From Amanita rubescens (lineage: Eukaryota; Basidiomycota; Agaricomycetes; Agaricales; Amanitaceae): 64,000 nt of DNA. Position numbers and translations under genes: made by a program. How positions within the stretch are numbered: position 1 is the first letter of the stretch; each line of letters opens with the position of its first letter. The stretch spans positions 620,001 to 684,000 of the forward strand of contig WION01000013.1 of assembly GCA_015039365.1 (NCBI GenBank), written 5' to 3'. Shown piece by piece: positions 35,566 to 46,572 of this stretch. The notes under the pieces were generated by a model. That model did no database searches. It saw nothing but the letters and a program-made list of their open reading frames with translations, and was not told the DNA's origin.

Positions 35566-36888
35566 AACAATATCGACTCGGAGCCATTATAGGCGCCGTT
35601 CCGCAGTGTCCGTGATTTGGCGGCCCATTGTACGAAAAGAACTCGGACAATTTTCAAAAGGGAAGGCCTGTATTTTACTTTCTTATGTACGGACGCGATA
35701 TCCGATGTTAGACAAAGGAATACGTACTACGATTGCGGGCCCGGGAACTGGCTGAAAAATTTGCGATAGACACCCGGAGACGAACGGTGATTCTCAACAT
35801 GCGGATTTTTTCTCACTTATAAGACGCAACTGCTTCATGCAATTCCCACGATAAGCTTGACTCAAAAAGTCAATTGACGGTCCAACGTGCATAAGTCACC
35901 TTGCTGGATATGGTTTATGTATAACTCTTCTCTTCAGGATTGCGAGCGACCCTCGCCGATCCCGTCATTTTTCAGACTTGTTGGAATGAATAGATACACG
36001 ATCGAACGTCAACGGTATTCTTCGGGCGGCTTGCATGCTGCACTGAATCAGAGAAAAGCAATTTACAAAGGTACCTGATGACAGTTTGACAGCTTCTCAA
36101 GGGCTTCTCTCCCTCTCCGACACTGCCCTCGATGCCGAAAATATCCTGATTGGGAGTTCTTCTCGCGTAGCCTGATGTCATCCCGCGATATCCGCGCGTT
36201 TGATAATTCGCCAGGTGTGACCGAGCCCGGCATACAGGGTTAACAGATCTGATATTTCTTATGCACATGGGGGAAATAAAATTTTCTGGGGACGATGTGA
36301 CCTCAACTTGCCTCGCGCATCCCATAAAACTGGAATCCTCACGCGCACGATGGTCATGGAACAGCCTGGACCAGCATGTTCGCCCCGATATTCCCTGACT
36401 CAACCAACAAGTTTATTGACACATAGCAATAATCACCCTTGCACCCTGCAATCAGGTAATACCCAATAGGTGCGTTAGGTGACCTTGATAAAGATAATAT
36501 TTGGTAGAAACACAAGATCGAAAGGAATGAAACCTGGAGATTTACAACGATTGCGTGAACATATCAACAGGTGGGAAATAGTTTATATTTGTATATCACA
36601 GCGGCTTAGATAGGCTGCATTGTCAAGTGCATGATATGATGCGATGCGGCAGGGTTGTTACAATGATGGTTTGGGCATGTAGGTAGGCATGATGGCGACA
36701 TTGATTCATCTGAGCAACTGCATGGGGACATCAACGGCCATTTGAGCGTTTGCGAGAGCATTCGGGAAAGCGATGGGGAGTTCGAGTGTTGGAATAATGG
36801 GAATATGGGAGCTAAGAATAGATACACCCATCATCAACGAATCATACGAGGCAGATGGGCGCGGCAGTCGAAAATACCAAGGGGAGGT
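35566..36888. other. Intergenic, no gene seen
   Basis: Convergent spacer between the membrane-protein gene and the coiled-coil gene. Short frames on the minus strand (35972-36403, 36606-36827) have no protein-like pattern or family match. Confidence 0.45.
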
Positions 36889-39800
36889 TCAGGCAGGAAC
36901 AGGAACTCTATTGCCGACAGCAATATTCTCCTTCTCTTCAACCTCGGATACGCTGGTAATCGAACTGTCCAAGTTGCTGGAAGATCCCTTGGACGCGATT
37001 GTCGTTGTTTTGGCGTTCTTCGCTTGAGCACGATCAAGCGTGCCAGATGATAAGCGTCGGCTAGAAACAGGCGCGACAGACGGTTTCCGGGTGACTGATG
37101 CCAGGGAAGAGATCGACGAGGGCCTCGACACAGGAGTAGGGGTTGAAGTTGAGACACGAGGCCTCGTTAACGGAGGTCCCATGGATCCTTCCGGTTTCAA
37201 CGATGTTCGCGAGCCCACGCTAGTATTGACTCGCGTGCTTTTGCCTAGCGTTGATATCCTGATCGCCGAGGATGTCAAAGTTGAATCTGAAGGGTGCTTC
37301 CGATGATTGCCAAGCACAGAATCTCTGCCACTGGAGTCGGATAAGACGGACGAAGGGCGAGGCGCTGCAGGTGTGTTATCCAATACCGAGGAGTCGCGGC
37401 GTTGGACTTTGGATGGCCGAGCAGGTGTAGTACCTGCAGTCCCTCGCATACCTTGGCGTCGCTTCATCTAATCACAACTGTCAGTCACCTCACCGCGGAG
37501 TCATAACCAAACATACCAGTTCCAACTCTTGCTGCTTGGAATCCAGGGCAATATTCAAACCGACAACGTCTTCCTCTTTCTGTGCAAGCTGCTTCGTCAT
37601 CTGAACTACCTTGACCTCCTTGTCCGCGCTGTCCTGCTGCAAAGTATGCACTTGTTTCCTAAGCCTCTCGACTTCCTCTTTCAGGCCAACAACCCTGTCT
37701 TTGTTGGTCGTATTCTCCACCTCGAGCTCGGCTTTGATCCGTACGTTTTCCTCAAGTTGCGCTGTGGCGCGTGCAGTCTGTTCAACCGCTTCACGGATTT
37801 TTCTTGTCTTCCCATCAAGCTCGTGAGAATGACTGCGCCTCAAGGTGCTCAGCTCTTCACGAAGTTGCTCAATCTCTGCTTCGCGTTGCTCAACGCGTGT
37901 TGAATACTCGGAGAGTTCTTCATCCCGATGACGCAAGTTCTCTTCGAGCCGAGATGCGTTCTCTGCGGAGAACCTGTGCTCTTGCTCTAGCTCCACAATG
38001 TGGTCTTGGCGTTCTTGTAACGCATTTGTCAGCTCATCTACCTGTTCGCGCTCCTGCTGCAATTGCTCCTCGAGCTATCGGAGAGCACGTAAGCGAATAG
38101 AAGTTGGTCTGGTATTCTTTGCTTGGCTTACCCGATCGCGTTCCTTCTCGAGCGCCTGCTTCCCGTTCCATACTTCTTGCAGCTCGTTCTCAAGTTCGTT
38201 TCGCCTGCCCTCACTTTCGTGCCATTCAACCTCCAGGCTCGCCGCCCTTTCTTCGGCGGTTGTCAACTCGCGCTTCAAGCTTTCCTTCTCCATCTCCAAC
38301 TGTGCCCGTTCTTTCTCTAGCGTATTGAGCTTCTCTGACGCCTTCTCGGTATGCTGCCACTGGGCTTCCAATTCGGCTCTAAGCATAGAATACTCCTCGT
38401 CCCTCGCCTTCATTTGGTCTCGAAGCATTTCCAGTTGCTCAGACATTGATCCCTTGTCCAATTGAATGCTTTCCAGCTTCATTGATAGCTCCGCCTTCTC
38501 AACTTGCCAGTGCGTCTCGGCCGCACGTTGTCTGTCCAACTCGATTGCGTTCTGCTGCTCCCTTTCAGCCGTAAGCCTTTGCAGCTCTTCGTCCACAGAA
38601 CTCGTAGTTCTATTGTTTATCATCTCGATCTTCTCCTTCGCCTCCCCGAGACTATCTCTCCATTCGCGTTCGTCCTCGTCCTTCTTCCACAACGATTCTT
38701 TCAATTGCTCCACATCCTCCACCTTCTCCTTCACGAGGTGCTCGAGCTTCCCTCTTTCCTCCTTGAGCAATCTCTCTGCTTTCGCCCACTCCACCTTTTC
38801 TCTCTCCAAACCCGCGATTTGACGATGCAACTCTCGCAATGCCTCCCCACTTGCTTCGTCCATAATGCTCCTCTCCATGCTTTCCTGCCTTGAGCCATCC
38901 AACTCTTCTTCAAGATATCTCACGGCCTTTTCAAGCTCTTGCACCTTCTTTTTCCATGTCCTGAGCACCGCCCTCTTCCTGTTCTCCTCCTTATCCAGGT
39001 CCGCGAGCTTGTTGTTCAGCATCTCCACCACCTCGTCCCGAGCTCGCAAATCGGCTTCGTACTGCCCGCATAGCTCGGTTTGAAGTGTTAATTGGGTCTG
39101 AAGGGAGAATATGACATTCTCCTCTTTCGATGTCCTGCGTACATGTTGCCGTTGCGGCGGAGTAGTCGGTATCATGGTCTGCGGCGTGTAGTACGTTTTG
39201 GCGTGCACGCTGAATGGATCAGGTTCGGCTTGCTGAGCCGAGAAGAGCTCCGGCGAGGGCTCGTCATCGATGCCAGCATCAAGGTAATTGCCCGTAGGAG
39301 ACATAGCCCTAGAGTGGAATATGGTATCGCTGAGTGCTCGACTACGGCCTTTGCTCAAAGACGACGCGGGCGAGGCAGCGCTCCGCGAAGATTCGGATTC
39401 GGAGAAGGGAGGTCTCATGCTCGTAAGTGGCGATATACTAGACGCGCTCGCCGGACCCTTGGACGAGTTGCTGTTATTACCGCTACTATTGCTGCTTCCA
39501 ACGGAGAAAAATACAGTCTGCCCAAAGCTGAAGGAATGACTACGATCATGGCCCGGATTGGGGCGGTGCGGGTTTTCCTTAGGACGGAAAACCCTTTCGT
39601 CAACTGCAGAGGGGAGGAGAGGGTGTTGATCATTCGGTCCGCAAGAGGCTCTCGCTTTGCCTTTACCCTTCGCCTGTGAGCTGAATGATGTGGATATCAT
39701 AGGTGCGGGAGCAGAATTGGGGGCAGTATTAAAGTCGCGCTCATCATCTGTTTGGGACGCATTACCCGCGCTTTCGTCCCCTTCGTGTCCAAGGCCAGGT

Positions 39801-40864
39801 GGGACGGGTGGACCGTCCATTTGTCCAGACGTGTCGAGTATACTATTGAAGTCTGGCGCCGGAATGGGACGGTCCCCTGGGTCGTGTGATGCCTGCCGTT
39901 CATCATCTATGGGTGAGAAAACCCCGGAGAGAGAGGGCCTTGGCTTATGGGATCCAGGAGAAGCAGAGCGAGCGAAAACCACGGCAGCGGGCGTGCTGCT
40001 GCTTGCAGGTCCCGTGGCATCCGCGCCGCCGAAGATTGATGCCAGCACATCACTATCTTCATGATTGGGAATAGCTTTGTTACGAACGTCGCTCGAATCT
40101 GGGAATACGGGGGAGAGGGATTGGTAATCAGGCTCCTGCGACATGTCGGGACTTATAGTCCTATACGCGTCGCGGGAAAAGAACCGGACATTTTGACCCG
40201 TTCCGGGAGTGTTCGGGTCTCGCAAAATAGATCGCACAGAACTGTGCCTGAGATCCAGTAACCCCGAGCCTAAGGAACGCTCGGCACTTTCGTTGTCAGC
40301 CGAGGCAGGACGAGGCAGCACTTGGAGTGAAGGTGAGTTTTGGTGCTTAACGGGATCTAGCGATGGTGATGGACGTAGAAGTTGGAATACCTCTTGAACC
40401 GATCTGCGAGAGCTCTCGGACGGAGTCCGCTTGCTGTGTTCGGTGGTGTCTGCTGATCCTCTGCTAAGGGAAGTTTGCGAACCTGGGGCTGATGTAAAAA
40501 AAAAAAAAAGGACAAGTCATGGCGGCAAACACAACTCACTGTTTCCGTGAAAATTGAAATGGGACATCATCTTCCGAGGTATCGTCTGTCGGCGCTGAAG
40601 AGAAGGCGCTGATAGCGATTCGTCGTCGTCATCTTTCTCCTTGTCCCTTTGTATCTTGATACTGCGTTTAAACATGCTTCGCCGCATATTCCGTGAGGGT
40701 GAAGTGGGTGGGCTTGGAGTAGGAATGGGTCTGTCACTTTGGTGAAATACGGATAGATTTGGGTGCTGTTCGAATACTTTTGAAATGACTTCGCCTTGCG
40801 AAGCTGAATGCTCGTCTTCTTGGACATGGCGCGGCTTTAATGCCGAGCTAATCTTTGCCCACAT
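36889..40864 (-). CDS. Large coiled-coil protein (1272 residues), function unknown
   Basis: Four exons on the minus strand: 40864-40540, 40488-38132, 38074-37517 and 37467-36889, with fitting phases. The N-terminal third is disordered with a conserved-looking block VRSILRDPNTPGTGQNVRF followed by FSRDAYRTISPDM. From about residue 510 it is a nearly continuous coiled coil (ENVIFSLQTQLTLQTELCGQ, RKRAVLRTWKKKVQELEKAV and onward to VVGLNIALDSKQQELEL). The C-terminal 190 residues are Ser/Thr/Pro-rich and basic, with repeated S-R-P and RRLS-like sites. Such an arrangement would suit a spindle-pole, microtubule or septum scaffold, but no domain fixes this. The intron after exon 1 contains a T13 tract before the acceptor. 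Divergently transcribed from the F-box gene with a 550-bp spacer. Confidence 0.82.
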
Positions 40865-41414
40865 ATCTGAAGGCTAGAGAGCTAGTGGTCTTGACGGTCG
40901 ACGGTCGTGAATGGCAACACTGGTTCGATTGTCACAGCTGTCACGCGTTTTCAACCGCGTCGCGCCACGTGACCGACTCCCGATCACGACCCTTTTGTTT
41001 CTGGCGGAGCTGGAGAATTTGAAACGATGTTGTATGTCATCTGCTGTGAATATTGTAGTAACAGCTTTATTTACTCTGGAATCGTGCACTGCGATCCCCT
41101 GTTATGGCCTTGAGCAAACGATTGGCATGGCAAGAGCTTTGATTACTACTTGCTTCAATACTTTCGAGCCATGGACTCGATCACGGAGATACACACAAAA
41201 GACAACTGTTAATGTCGTATTGCCCAATGTGGTGGACTGGACGTCGTCAGTCGCGACTCGCGAGACTAAAGGATGTCAGGTGCTGGTGAGCGATGAATGC
41301 GCGCTCGGTAGTCAGATTGGATAGAGATGTGAATCGAACCTCAGATGTCCTCCCTTATTACATCCACCCCTTTCAAGGCTTTCGCCTCCTAACGACGGAA
41401 CAATTTTAAGCAAC
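40865..41414. promoter_or_regulatory. Divergent intergenic region between coiled-coil and F-box genes
   Basis: The 550-bp spacer separates two outward-facing gene starts and must include both promoters. No certain TATA box or known binding site is identified; frames here are chance. Confidence 0.4.
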
Positions 41415-42788
41415 TTGAACCGAGATTCTTTACAATCGGCGCTGTGTATGCTTCCGGCCATCATGCTCACAGTTAACCACCCCGTCCCAATGTTCCCTCC
41501 AGAGATTCTCGACGAGATCATCGATAATCTTGATGACAAATCGACATTGCTTTCCCTTGGCCTCGTTTGCAGACGAGCCCTTGTGAAAACCCGACGTTGC
41601 CTGTTTTCCTCCCTCAAGTTCACCAACCACAAAACTTTTGACCTGTTTTTGCGCCGTGCTGGTGCGCCATGGACCAGTTTTACTTTGGCCGTAAAAGAAA
41701 TCCACCTCCAGGATGTGTTCCACCACCGTTTCCGTTATCGTAAAAAATGGGACCCTACGCAAGTTGCATCAAACCTCTGTAACGTCAAGTCACTAAGCAT
41801 ATCGGCACATGAGATGTCGAAAATTGGATGGAAGGTTGTACCACCTCCAGCTCTGGAAGTTATCTTCCAATTGAGCTTGCAAGATCTGCAGCTGGACGGT
41901 GTGGGTTACTGGCTCCGGGGAGAAACCAAGATGTTTTTCAGCCGGCTTCCGCCTTCTATAAAAACCTTTGCCTTCCGAAAGCTGAAATTCAAATCCCTCG
42001 AAAAGCCAAACCTCTCCCACCATTTATCCATATTTCCTCACTCTTTCCAGTTCAGGATGCTCGATAACATCTCGCTTGCACTTCTAGGAGATGTATTGGA
42101 TCCATCAATTAACCCAGGTGTCAATATTATGGTCCAGACATTCTATATCCGACCTTATGATGAACATGTTCCTTTGACCCGGAGATTTTTACATCACATG
42201 GGCCATTGTGTAGAGCAGCTTTTCATCTTCTTCAATGAATATTTCCTTACTAATGCCAGCCTGCAAGTGCATGGTATGCATATTTTCATGTTGAACATAT
42301 GACATCTGAGGTTTTCAACAGATGGATTACCACTTTATTTGGACCCTGCTCAACTCACCCAATGCATCAATCTTTGCATTGTATACTTTACATTTCCACT
42401 GGGTGCTCTTCAACAGCCCCATTTTGTGGCCATGTGGAAGATGTTACTGGCTCTTCCTTCTCCAAATACTTTAGAGGAATATTGGCTCAGGATCACTCCC
42501 TATCAAGATTTGGTAGAAGATTTGTCATGCCTAGGATTTTTTGAATCCCCAAATCTTCTTCACAAGTTAAGGTGCATGTTCCCAAATCTGAAGATAATCA
42601 AGATTATCATGGGTACTTGGCCTGAACCCAGTGATAGATCTCAGTCATATTTCAAACTGTTATGGCAGGTGAAAGATTTGACAGAATTTGAAGAATTTGG
42701 TCTTGTGAAACTTGAGGTAATAGATCTATCCAAACATGTTGCATGTCACTCTAGAATAGAGGGCTGTGAATATTTATATTCATGGTAA
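41415..42788 (+). CDS. F-box protein
   Basis: F-box proteins are substrate receptors of SCF ubiquitin ligases. The motif is at residues about 28-70: PMFPPEILDEIIDNL, then LLSLGLVCRRALVKTRRCLF and SSLKF, the Agaricomycete form. The remaining 350 residues look like a degenerate leucine-rich-type region (NLCNVKSLSISAHEMSKI, LEVIFQLSLQDLQLDGVGYW). One intron, 42274-42321, joins VH-D-GLPLYLDPAQL in phase. The frame then runs to TAA 42788; a donor-like site after KLLWQ (about 42669) could give another end. Alternative starts at 41451 or 41463 are possible. The composition becomes visibly AT-richer in exon 2 and downstream. Confidence 0.8.
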
Positions 42789-43391
42789 ATTTACACAAGT
42801 TGTTGTTATGGTAAGATGGAGACCTTAAGTTCTACTTAGTTGTTGTAACACAATTGTCTTCACACAATCTCAGAGCTCATCTAAGACTTGTCATTGTCTC
42901 ATTGCCACATTCATTCTCAAACTGGAGTCAGCCCAATACTTGGACCATTGTCCTCATAGTAGTTGACTTTGTGCTCTTATAACTCAGACATCTGAACCAT
43001 GTTCTGACTTAGACTTGAGGTTGATGCTTGATAACATTAGTGATTGTCAGGGGTAACCCCAGAGTTTTCAAGAGCCAACCCTCACAGGCTGAAGTGATAA
43101 AAGGACTACTTAGTATTGAAACAACTTGATGAAAGGCTTAAAGAACTCTTGACAAAAATAGAACATTCTTGAAAGCCTTATCCCTATCACAGATAGCATT
43201 TAGGCCACATGGATACAACCTCAGACCTTACATATGGTAGGGTGTAATTTACACAAGTGGCTGTCTCCTAAAAGTCTAAAACCAGCAGATGGGCCATGGA
43301 TAGCCACTTAAAACTATGTACAAAGCTCAAAATAGTCCTCAGTTCCAATCTCTTCATGACTATGTTGGATCTGAAGCCCACAACAACATAT
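42789..43391. other. AT-rich intergenic stretch
   Basis: About 600 bp between the F-box gene and the 3' end of the split REase-like gene. It is AT-richer than the rest of the window and holds no defendable frame. Confidence 0.4.
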
Positions 43392-43763
43392 TCAGCAATC
43401 TGCAATGGCACAGTCACATTTACCTACCCAATGTGCAATAATTGCAGCAATCAACGAGGACCCCTGATGAGAAACAGAGGAAATCCCATCGTTGACATCC
43501 AGCACTTGGATGCAATCAGACTGGAAATATTTCCCACCATTGCCATCCTCATTGAGTATAAGGACCAAAAAAATCCATGAGTGTCCATTGGTTAATGCAC
43601 CACGGAAGATCATTTTGCTGAAGGAACTTTTAGAGTGGATATGAAGCCTTGAATTGACCCACCTTATATGTCTTGCATATGCATACATTTCACAGATTGC
43701 CTGTGGGATGTGGCTCACCAGCCTCTGATTTGGTCCCTTTGCTTCCATAACAAAAAGTGCTTG
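43392..43763 (-). pseudogene. REase-like gene, 3' part (downstream of retrotransposon insertion)
   Basis: Minus-strand continuation of the gene starting at 53388. Directly after the target-site copy it reads LFVMEAKGPNQ, then LVSHIPQAICEMYAYARHI, an intron, and KMIFRGALTNGHSWIFLVL; the frame closes at 43392 shortly after LIAAIIAHW. The E-A-K in VMEAKG, behind a hydrophobic strand, fits the (D/E)xK half of a PD-(D/E)xK nuclease motif, and the GALTNGHSWIF block is characteristic of a large Agaricomycete family of REase-like proteins of unknown role. The reading frame on this side does not match the best frame on the other side by one base. Confidence 0.65.
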
Positions 43764-44773
43764 TGTTATGATCACGTCAATCTCCACCTACGATGTGTCC
43801 ACGCTAAGAGCGCTTGACAAAGTAGACTAAGTCCAACGGTGTAACGAGCCGGTTCCGGCTACGTTGGAACCGAACACCGAAGCGCACCGCATTCCGATTC
43901 TCGGCATCACATCACGCATCACGGAAGCTTCCGAAGTCAAACCTTCGCGCCAACGACCTTCGGCCACATTCCGACAGGGCCATTCCCGCAACTTGAGCGA
44001 TATTCGAACGCAACGGGGCACCTAGACGCGCACGGACCAACGGACTCGGAGGAAGGCTCGTCGCAGGTAAGCCTCATGTCCTCGTAGTATATATACGGCA
44101 TTGTCTGTAGTAGTTGGACATCGAATATACAGCCGGTCTCACTTCCGCTCTCTTTCTCGTCCCCTTGCGTCCGATTTCCGTTCTCCTTCTCGCTCGGTGA
44201 CTCGGTCACCGTTCCGTTCCTTCTCCTTCGCTCTCGGCACTCTATCGCACTTAAGCACATCGGTCAGACCTCCGTAGCCCCTTTGGCCGAACACTGTTCC
44301 ACGTTGGCCTTCTCTTTATTGTTTCAACGGACAAGTCAAACAATAGGTGAACGAATAAGCTAAGTGATAAGACGACTAGAAGAAGTCTTATCCTTGAGAG
44401 CGATAATGAATGGAGTAGAAACAACGTTCTTTAGGTGAGATGAGATGTGGTATTGATAAAGACAAACTAAGTCGAACTTAAGGTTCGACGTTACAGTACA
44501 TCGGTTTATATACATGTACAGAAACACAGCCGTATCGTAAGTAGAACAAAGGCGATAGCAAGTATAGGTAAAACAGGAGACATAGAGGATGGTACGCGTA
44601 TGAACAAGGGGTTGGGCATAGGGTAAACGGAATGGGGATCGATAAGGAAACGAGGTAGTCCGTTTGATGAACATAATGGGGATATAGACGAAGGGTTAGG
44701 CATATACGAAAAAGTAAGCATGTCCGACGTGTCATGTAATCATAATGTAGGAGTCCGTACCGTGTTTGTAACA
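43764..44773 (-). repeat. 3' LTR (element sense), enlarged by a nested insertion
   Basis: 1010 bp against 519 bp for the partner LTR. Bases 43764-43839 and 44331-44773 match the partner; 43840-44326 is extra sequence, and ACGG follows as a repeat of the bases before it. Short frames inside the LTR are shared by both copies and are not genes. Confidence 0.93.
43840..44326. mobile_element. Nested solo LTR of another retrotransposon
   Basis: 487 bp beginning TGTAACGAGCC and ending GTTTCA, flanked by ACGG on both sides (43836-43839 and 44327-44330; AACGG if the last A is counted to the flank). It contains a TATA-like TATATATAC and pyrimidine-rich tracts, and no coding frame, as expected of an LTR. 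Because the partner LTR lacks it, it entered after the chromovirus integrated. Confidence 0.75.
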
Positions 44774-44777
44774 CTAG

Positions 44778-44786
44778 CTCTCCTCT
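44778..44786 (-). other. Polypurine tract of the retrotransposon
   Basis: On the minus strand AGAGGAGAG lies 4 nt before the 3' LTR. Ty3 elements use such a tract to prime plus-strand DNA. Confidence 0.75.
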
Positions 44787-44822
44787 ACGTTGTTGACCGC
44801 AACAACAATATGCGGGTATCCT

Positions 44823-46532
44823 CTAGGTATCGAGGTTGTGGCGGGCGTCTTCATCGTCGTAAGGATGATAGCCGGCTGAGTTGTCGACGAAGACGTCGAA
44901 GTCATTCGTCCTGGTTCCATCCTCCTGCGTTCCAGTCGGTGGGCGTGTCCGTATACGTTTGGACGAGTTCTTCGTTGTTGGCCTCAAGCGAGTTGAGGAG
45001 TTTGTGGAGAACCTTGAGGTGTCGGTTCTCTTCTTTGAGGAGCTTGATGATGCGCTCCTTGGATCTGTCGTCGGGACGAGGGACTGTTGGCGGTAGGGAT
45101 GTGGCGGCAAAGAGCCGGACGTGGGACTGGTAGTGAAGGAAATCCGAGATTTCCTGGTGGATGCGGGCGAGGCGTTCTCGACCGTCGAAAGCGCCGATGT
45201 TAAAGGCGGAGGGGGTGGAGGCCGATGCGGCGTCGGAGATGATGGGGGTCTGTTGGGTCTGTTCTGCGTTCCCTTCCATAGTCGATAAAGGTTGTGTTGG
45301 GGAATGAGTGAGCGTCCGAGGTTCTTAAATCTTTCAGCGGTCTGGGTGACAGGCGTGGAAGGTATAAGATTCTGATGGAGATCTAGTTCCATCATGACGT
45401 GGGCAACTTCTTCATAAGCGTTGTGAGAGAGTTGCTGCGGTTTGGCTCCTTTGGTAAACAGATCTTCTGTCCATGCGGTAGTCCGTCTAGAAGATTCAGC
45501 GATCTCCTTGATTCGATCTGCCAGATCAGCTAAGGCGATTGCTCCGATCTCGGTTCGGTTCGTAAGTTCCAGGATATGCTGTGCATCTGGTGCGATCCTG
45601 TGAGGGTCAAAGCTGTGATGGATGGCGACGAGATCGTTGGGGTCGTCATTAAGGATAAATGGAGGGTGTGCTTCATTCCTGACGTCTAGGATTGCTTGTT
45701 CGTAGAAGCGTTCTACGTCAGCAGTGAGGATTCGACGTAAGAGGTCGATTCCAAATTGGTGGATGGTGCATCCATGAGAAAGTTTGGTGTACCATTCCAT
45801 ACGATCTAAGTTGGTCCAGATTTCTATAAGATCTGCGCAGTGATAGTTGTATCGTTCTCGAGCGTTGACGATGATTGCCTTGGCGAGTCTTGCGTCTGAG
45901 AGAATGCGCCAGAGTCTGGTAAGTCGTTCCAGTTCCTGAGAATTGATTGGCAGGCCGGAAAGTCTTTTAATGTCGTCAATAGTCTTTCGCATGAGAGCTG
46001 AGCTGTTATAGTCTGCGAATGTCGTAAAGATCGTCTGAGGTTCAGAGGGAGTGATGTCTGCCATGATTCGATGACTGCTAGGGCTAGCTGGGTTGTTATC
46101 ATTGCTTCTGTCGCGAAGATCGCCAGTTGATTCCTTGTCGAATTCGGCAAAAGAGTTGGGGTTATGATATACCTTTCGCATGTTATCAAGTATTTTCCTA
46201 GCTCTCCTTGTATCTTCATTATGTCCTCCGTTATCTTGATCTTCTGTGGTATCGTGAGGACTCGTAGCTCGGCTTGTTCTGGGTGAATCATCAGGTCGAT
46301 TCTCTTTGTCAGAATCTGAAGCGCTGTGATAAGGAACGAGACGCGGCCTATTGGATCCGGTGATCGTTGCCTTTCTGCTAGCATCCTGATTACTGGATGT
46401 ATCGGGGGATTCGGTGGTGGTGTTGTCGTCGTTATCTGGGTAAAGACTGAGTATATAGGCGGTTCCGGCGATGGTGCTCTCGTCGTTGTTGGCGAGATTG
46501 TCGGTGAGGTTTTCGTTGATTCCATGATTCAT
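44823..46532 (-). CDS. Retrotransposon ORF3, long frame (569 residues)
   Basis: Starts 41 nt after the pol stop in the position where some elements carry env. Residues 1-150 are Asp/Asn/Ser/Thr-rich and probably disordered. Residues about 175-420 look folded and helical (TIDDIKRLSGLPINSQELER, WRILSDARLAKAIIVNARER, VERFYEQAILDVRNEAH). The last 150 residues are Pro/Ser/Arg-rich. There is no signal peptide or transmembrane helix, so it is not an obvious envelope protein. Two other frames on the same strand overlap its first and last parts. No family recognised. Confidence 0.6.
   Translation of the reverse strand: MNHGINENLTDNLANNDESTIAGTAYILSLYPDNDDNTTTESPDTSSNQDASRKATITGSNRPRLVPYHSASDSDKENRPDDSPRTSRATSPHDTTEDQDNGGHNEDTRRARKILDNMRKVYHNPNSFAEFDKESTGDLRDRSNDNNPASPSSHRIMADITPSEPQTIFTTFADYNSSALMRKTIDDIKRLSGLPINSQELERLTRLWRILSDARLAKAIIVNARERYNYHCADLIEIWTNLDRMEWYTKLSHGCTIHQFGIDLLRRILTADVERFYEQAILDVRNEAHPPFILNDDPNDLVAIHHSFDPHRIAPDAQHILELTNRTEIGAIALADLADRIKEIAESSRRTTAWTEDLFTKGAKPQQLSHNAYEEVAHVMMELDLHQNLIPSTPVTQTAERFKNLGRSLIPQHNLYRLWKGTQNRPNRPPSSPTPHRPPPPPPLTSALSTVENASPASTRKSRISFTTSPTSGSLPPHPYRQQSLVPTTDPRSASSSSSKKRTDTSRFSTNSSTRLRPTTKNSSKRIRTRPPTGTQEDGTRTNDFDVFVDNSAGYHPYDDEDARHNLDT
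44902..45279 (-). CDS. Overlapping small ORF in the 3' part of ORF3 (125 residues)
   Basis: From ATG 45279 in another frame than the 569-codon ORF: SAFNIGAFDGRERLARIHQE, ISDFLHYQSHVRLFAATS and a leucine-zipper-like stretch ERIIKLLKEENRHLKVLHKL. This is more protein-like than the Pro/Ser-rich peptide encoded by the long frame here, so it may be the real C-terminal product, alone or as a spliced or frameshifted extension. Unproven. Confidence 0.4.
   Translation of the reverse strand: MEGNAEQTQQTPIISDAASASTPSAFNIGAFDGRERLARIHQEISDFLHYQSHVRLFAATSLPPTVPRPDDRSKERIIKLLKEENRHLKVLHKLLNSLEANNEELVQTYTDTPTDWNAGGWNQDE
45824..46525 (-). CDS. Overlapping ORF in the 5' part of ORF3 (233 residues)
   Basis: Its ATG lies 7 nt after the ATG of the long frame, in a different frame. 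After a Pro/Thr-rich start it encodes RVSFLITALQILTKRIDLMI, EDIMKIQGELGKYLITCERY and NQLAIFATEAMITTQLALAV, an apparently helical protein without stops for 233 codons. Two starts so close could be used by leaky scanning. Function unknown; it may instead be the main product with the long frame as the shadow. Confidence 0.45.
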   Translation of the reverse strand: MESTKTSPTISPTTTRAPSPEPPIYSVFTQITTTTPPPNPPIHPVIRMLAERQRSPDPIGRVSFLITALQILTKRIDLMIHPEQAELRVLTIPQKIKITEDIMKIQGELGKYLITCERYIITPTLLPNSTRNQLAIFATEAMITTQLALAVIESWQTSLPLNLRRSLRHSQTITAQLSCERLLTTLKDFPACQSILRNWNDLPDSGAFSQTQDSPRQSSSTLENDTTITAQIL

Positions 46533-46572
46533 AGGTAGTTTCTGGGTGTTTGTAGGTGTAACCTTTGCTCAT

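Noticed and set aside
37490..38830. Plus-strand frames opposite the coiled-coil gene (for example 38466-38822)
   Set aside because: Ser/Leu/Phe-rich shadows of the Glu/Lys-rich coiled coil; the minus-strand exons have fitting splice phases.
41320..41345. GAATCGAACCTC, T-arm-like on the minus strand
   Set aside because: No cloverleaf can be folded around it by eye.
44360..44674. Open frame inside the LTR, repeated at 52126-52440
   Set aside because: It is the same LTR sequence twice; the frame has no protein-like pattern and overlaps the promoter and transcript start.
43764..44773. Reading the short LTR as a deletion derivative through the CAACGG repeats
   Set aside because: The extra 487 bp has its own TG...CA ends and LTR-like content, so insertion is the better explanation; kept as the stated alternative.
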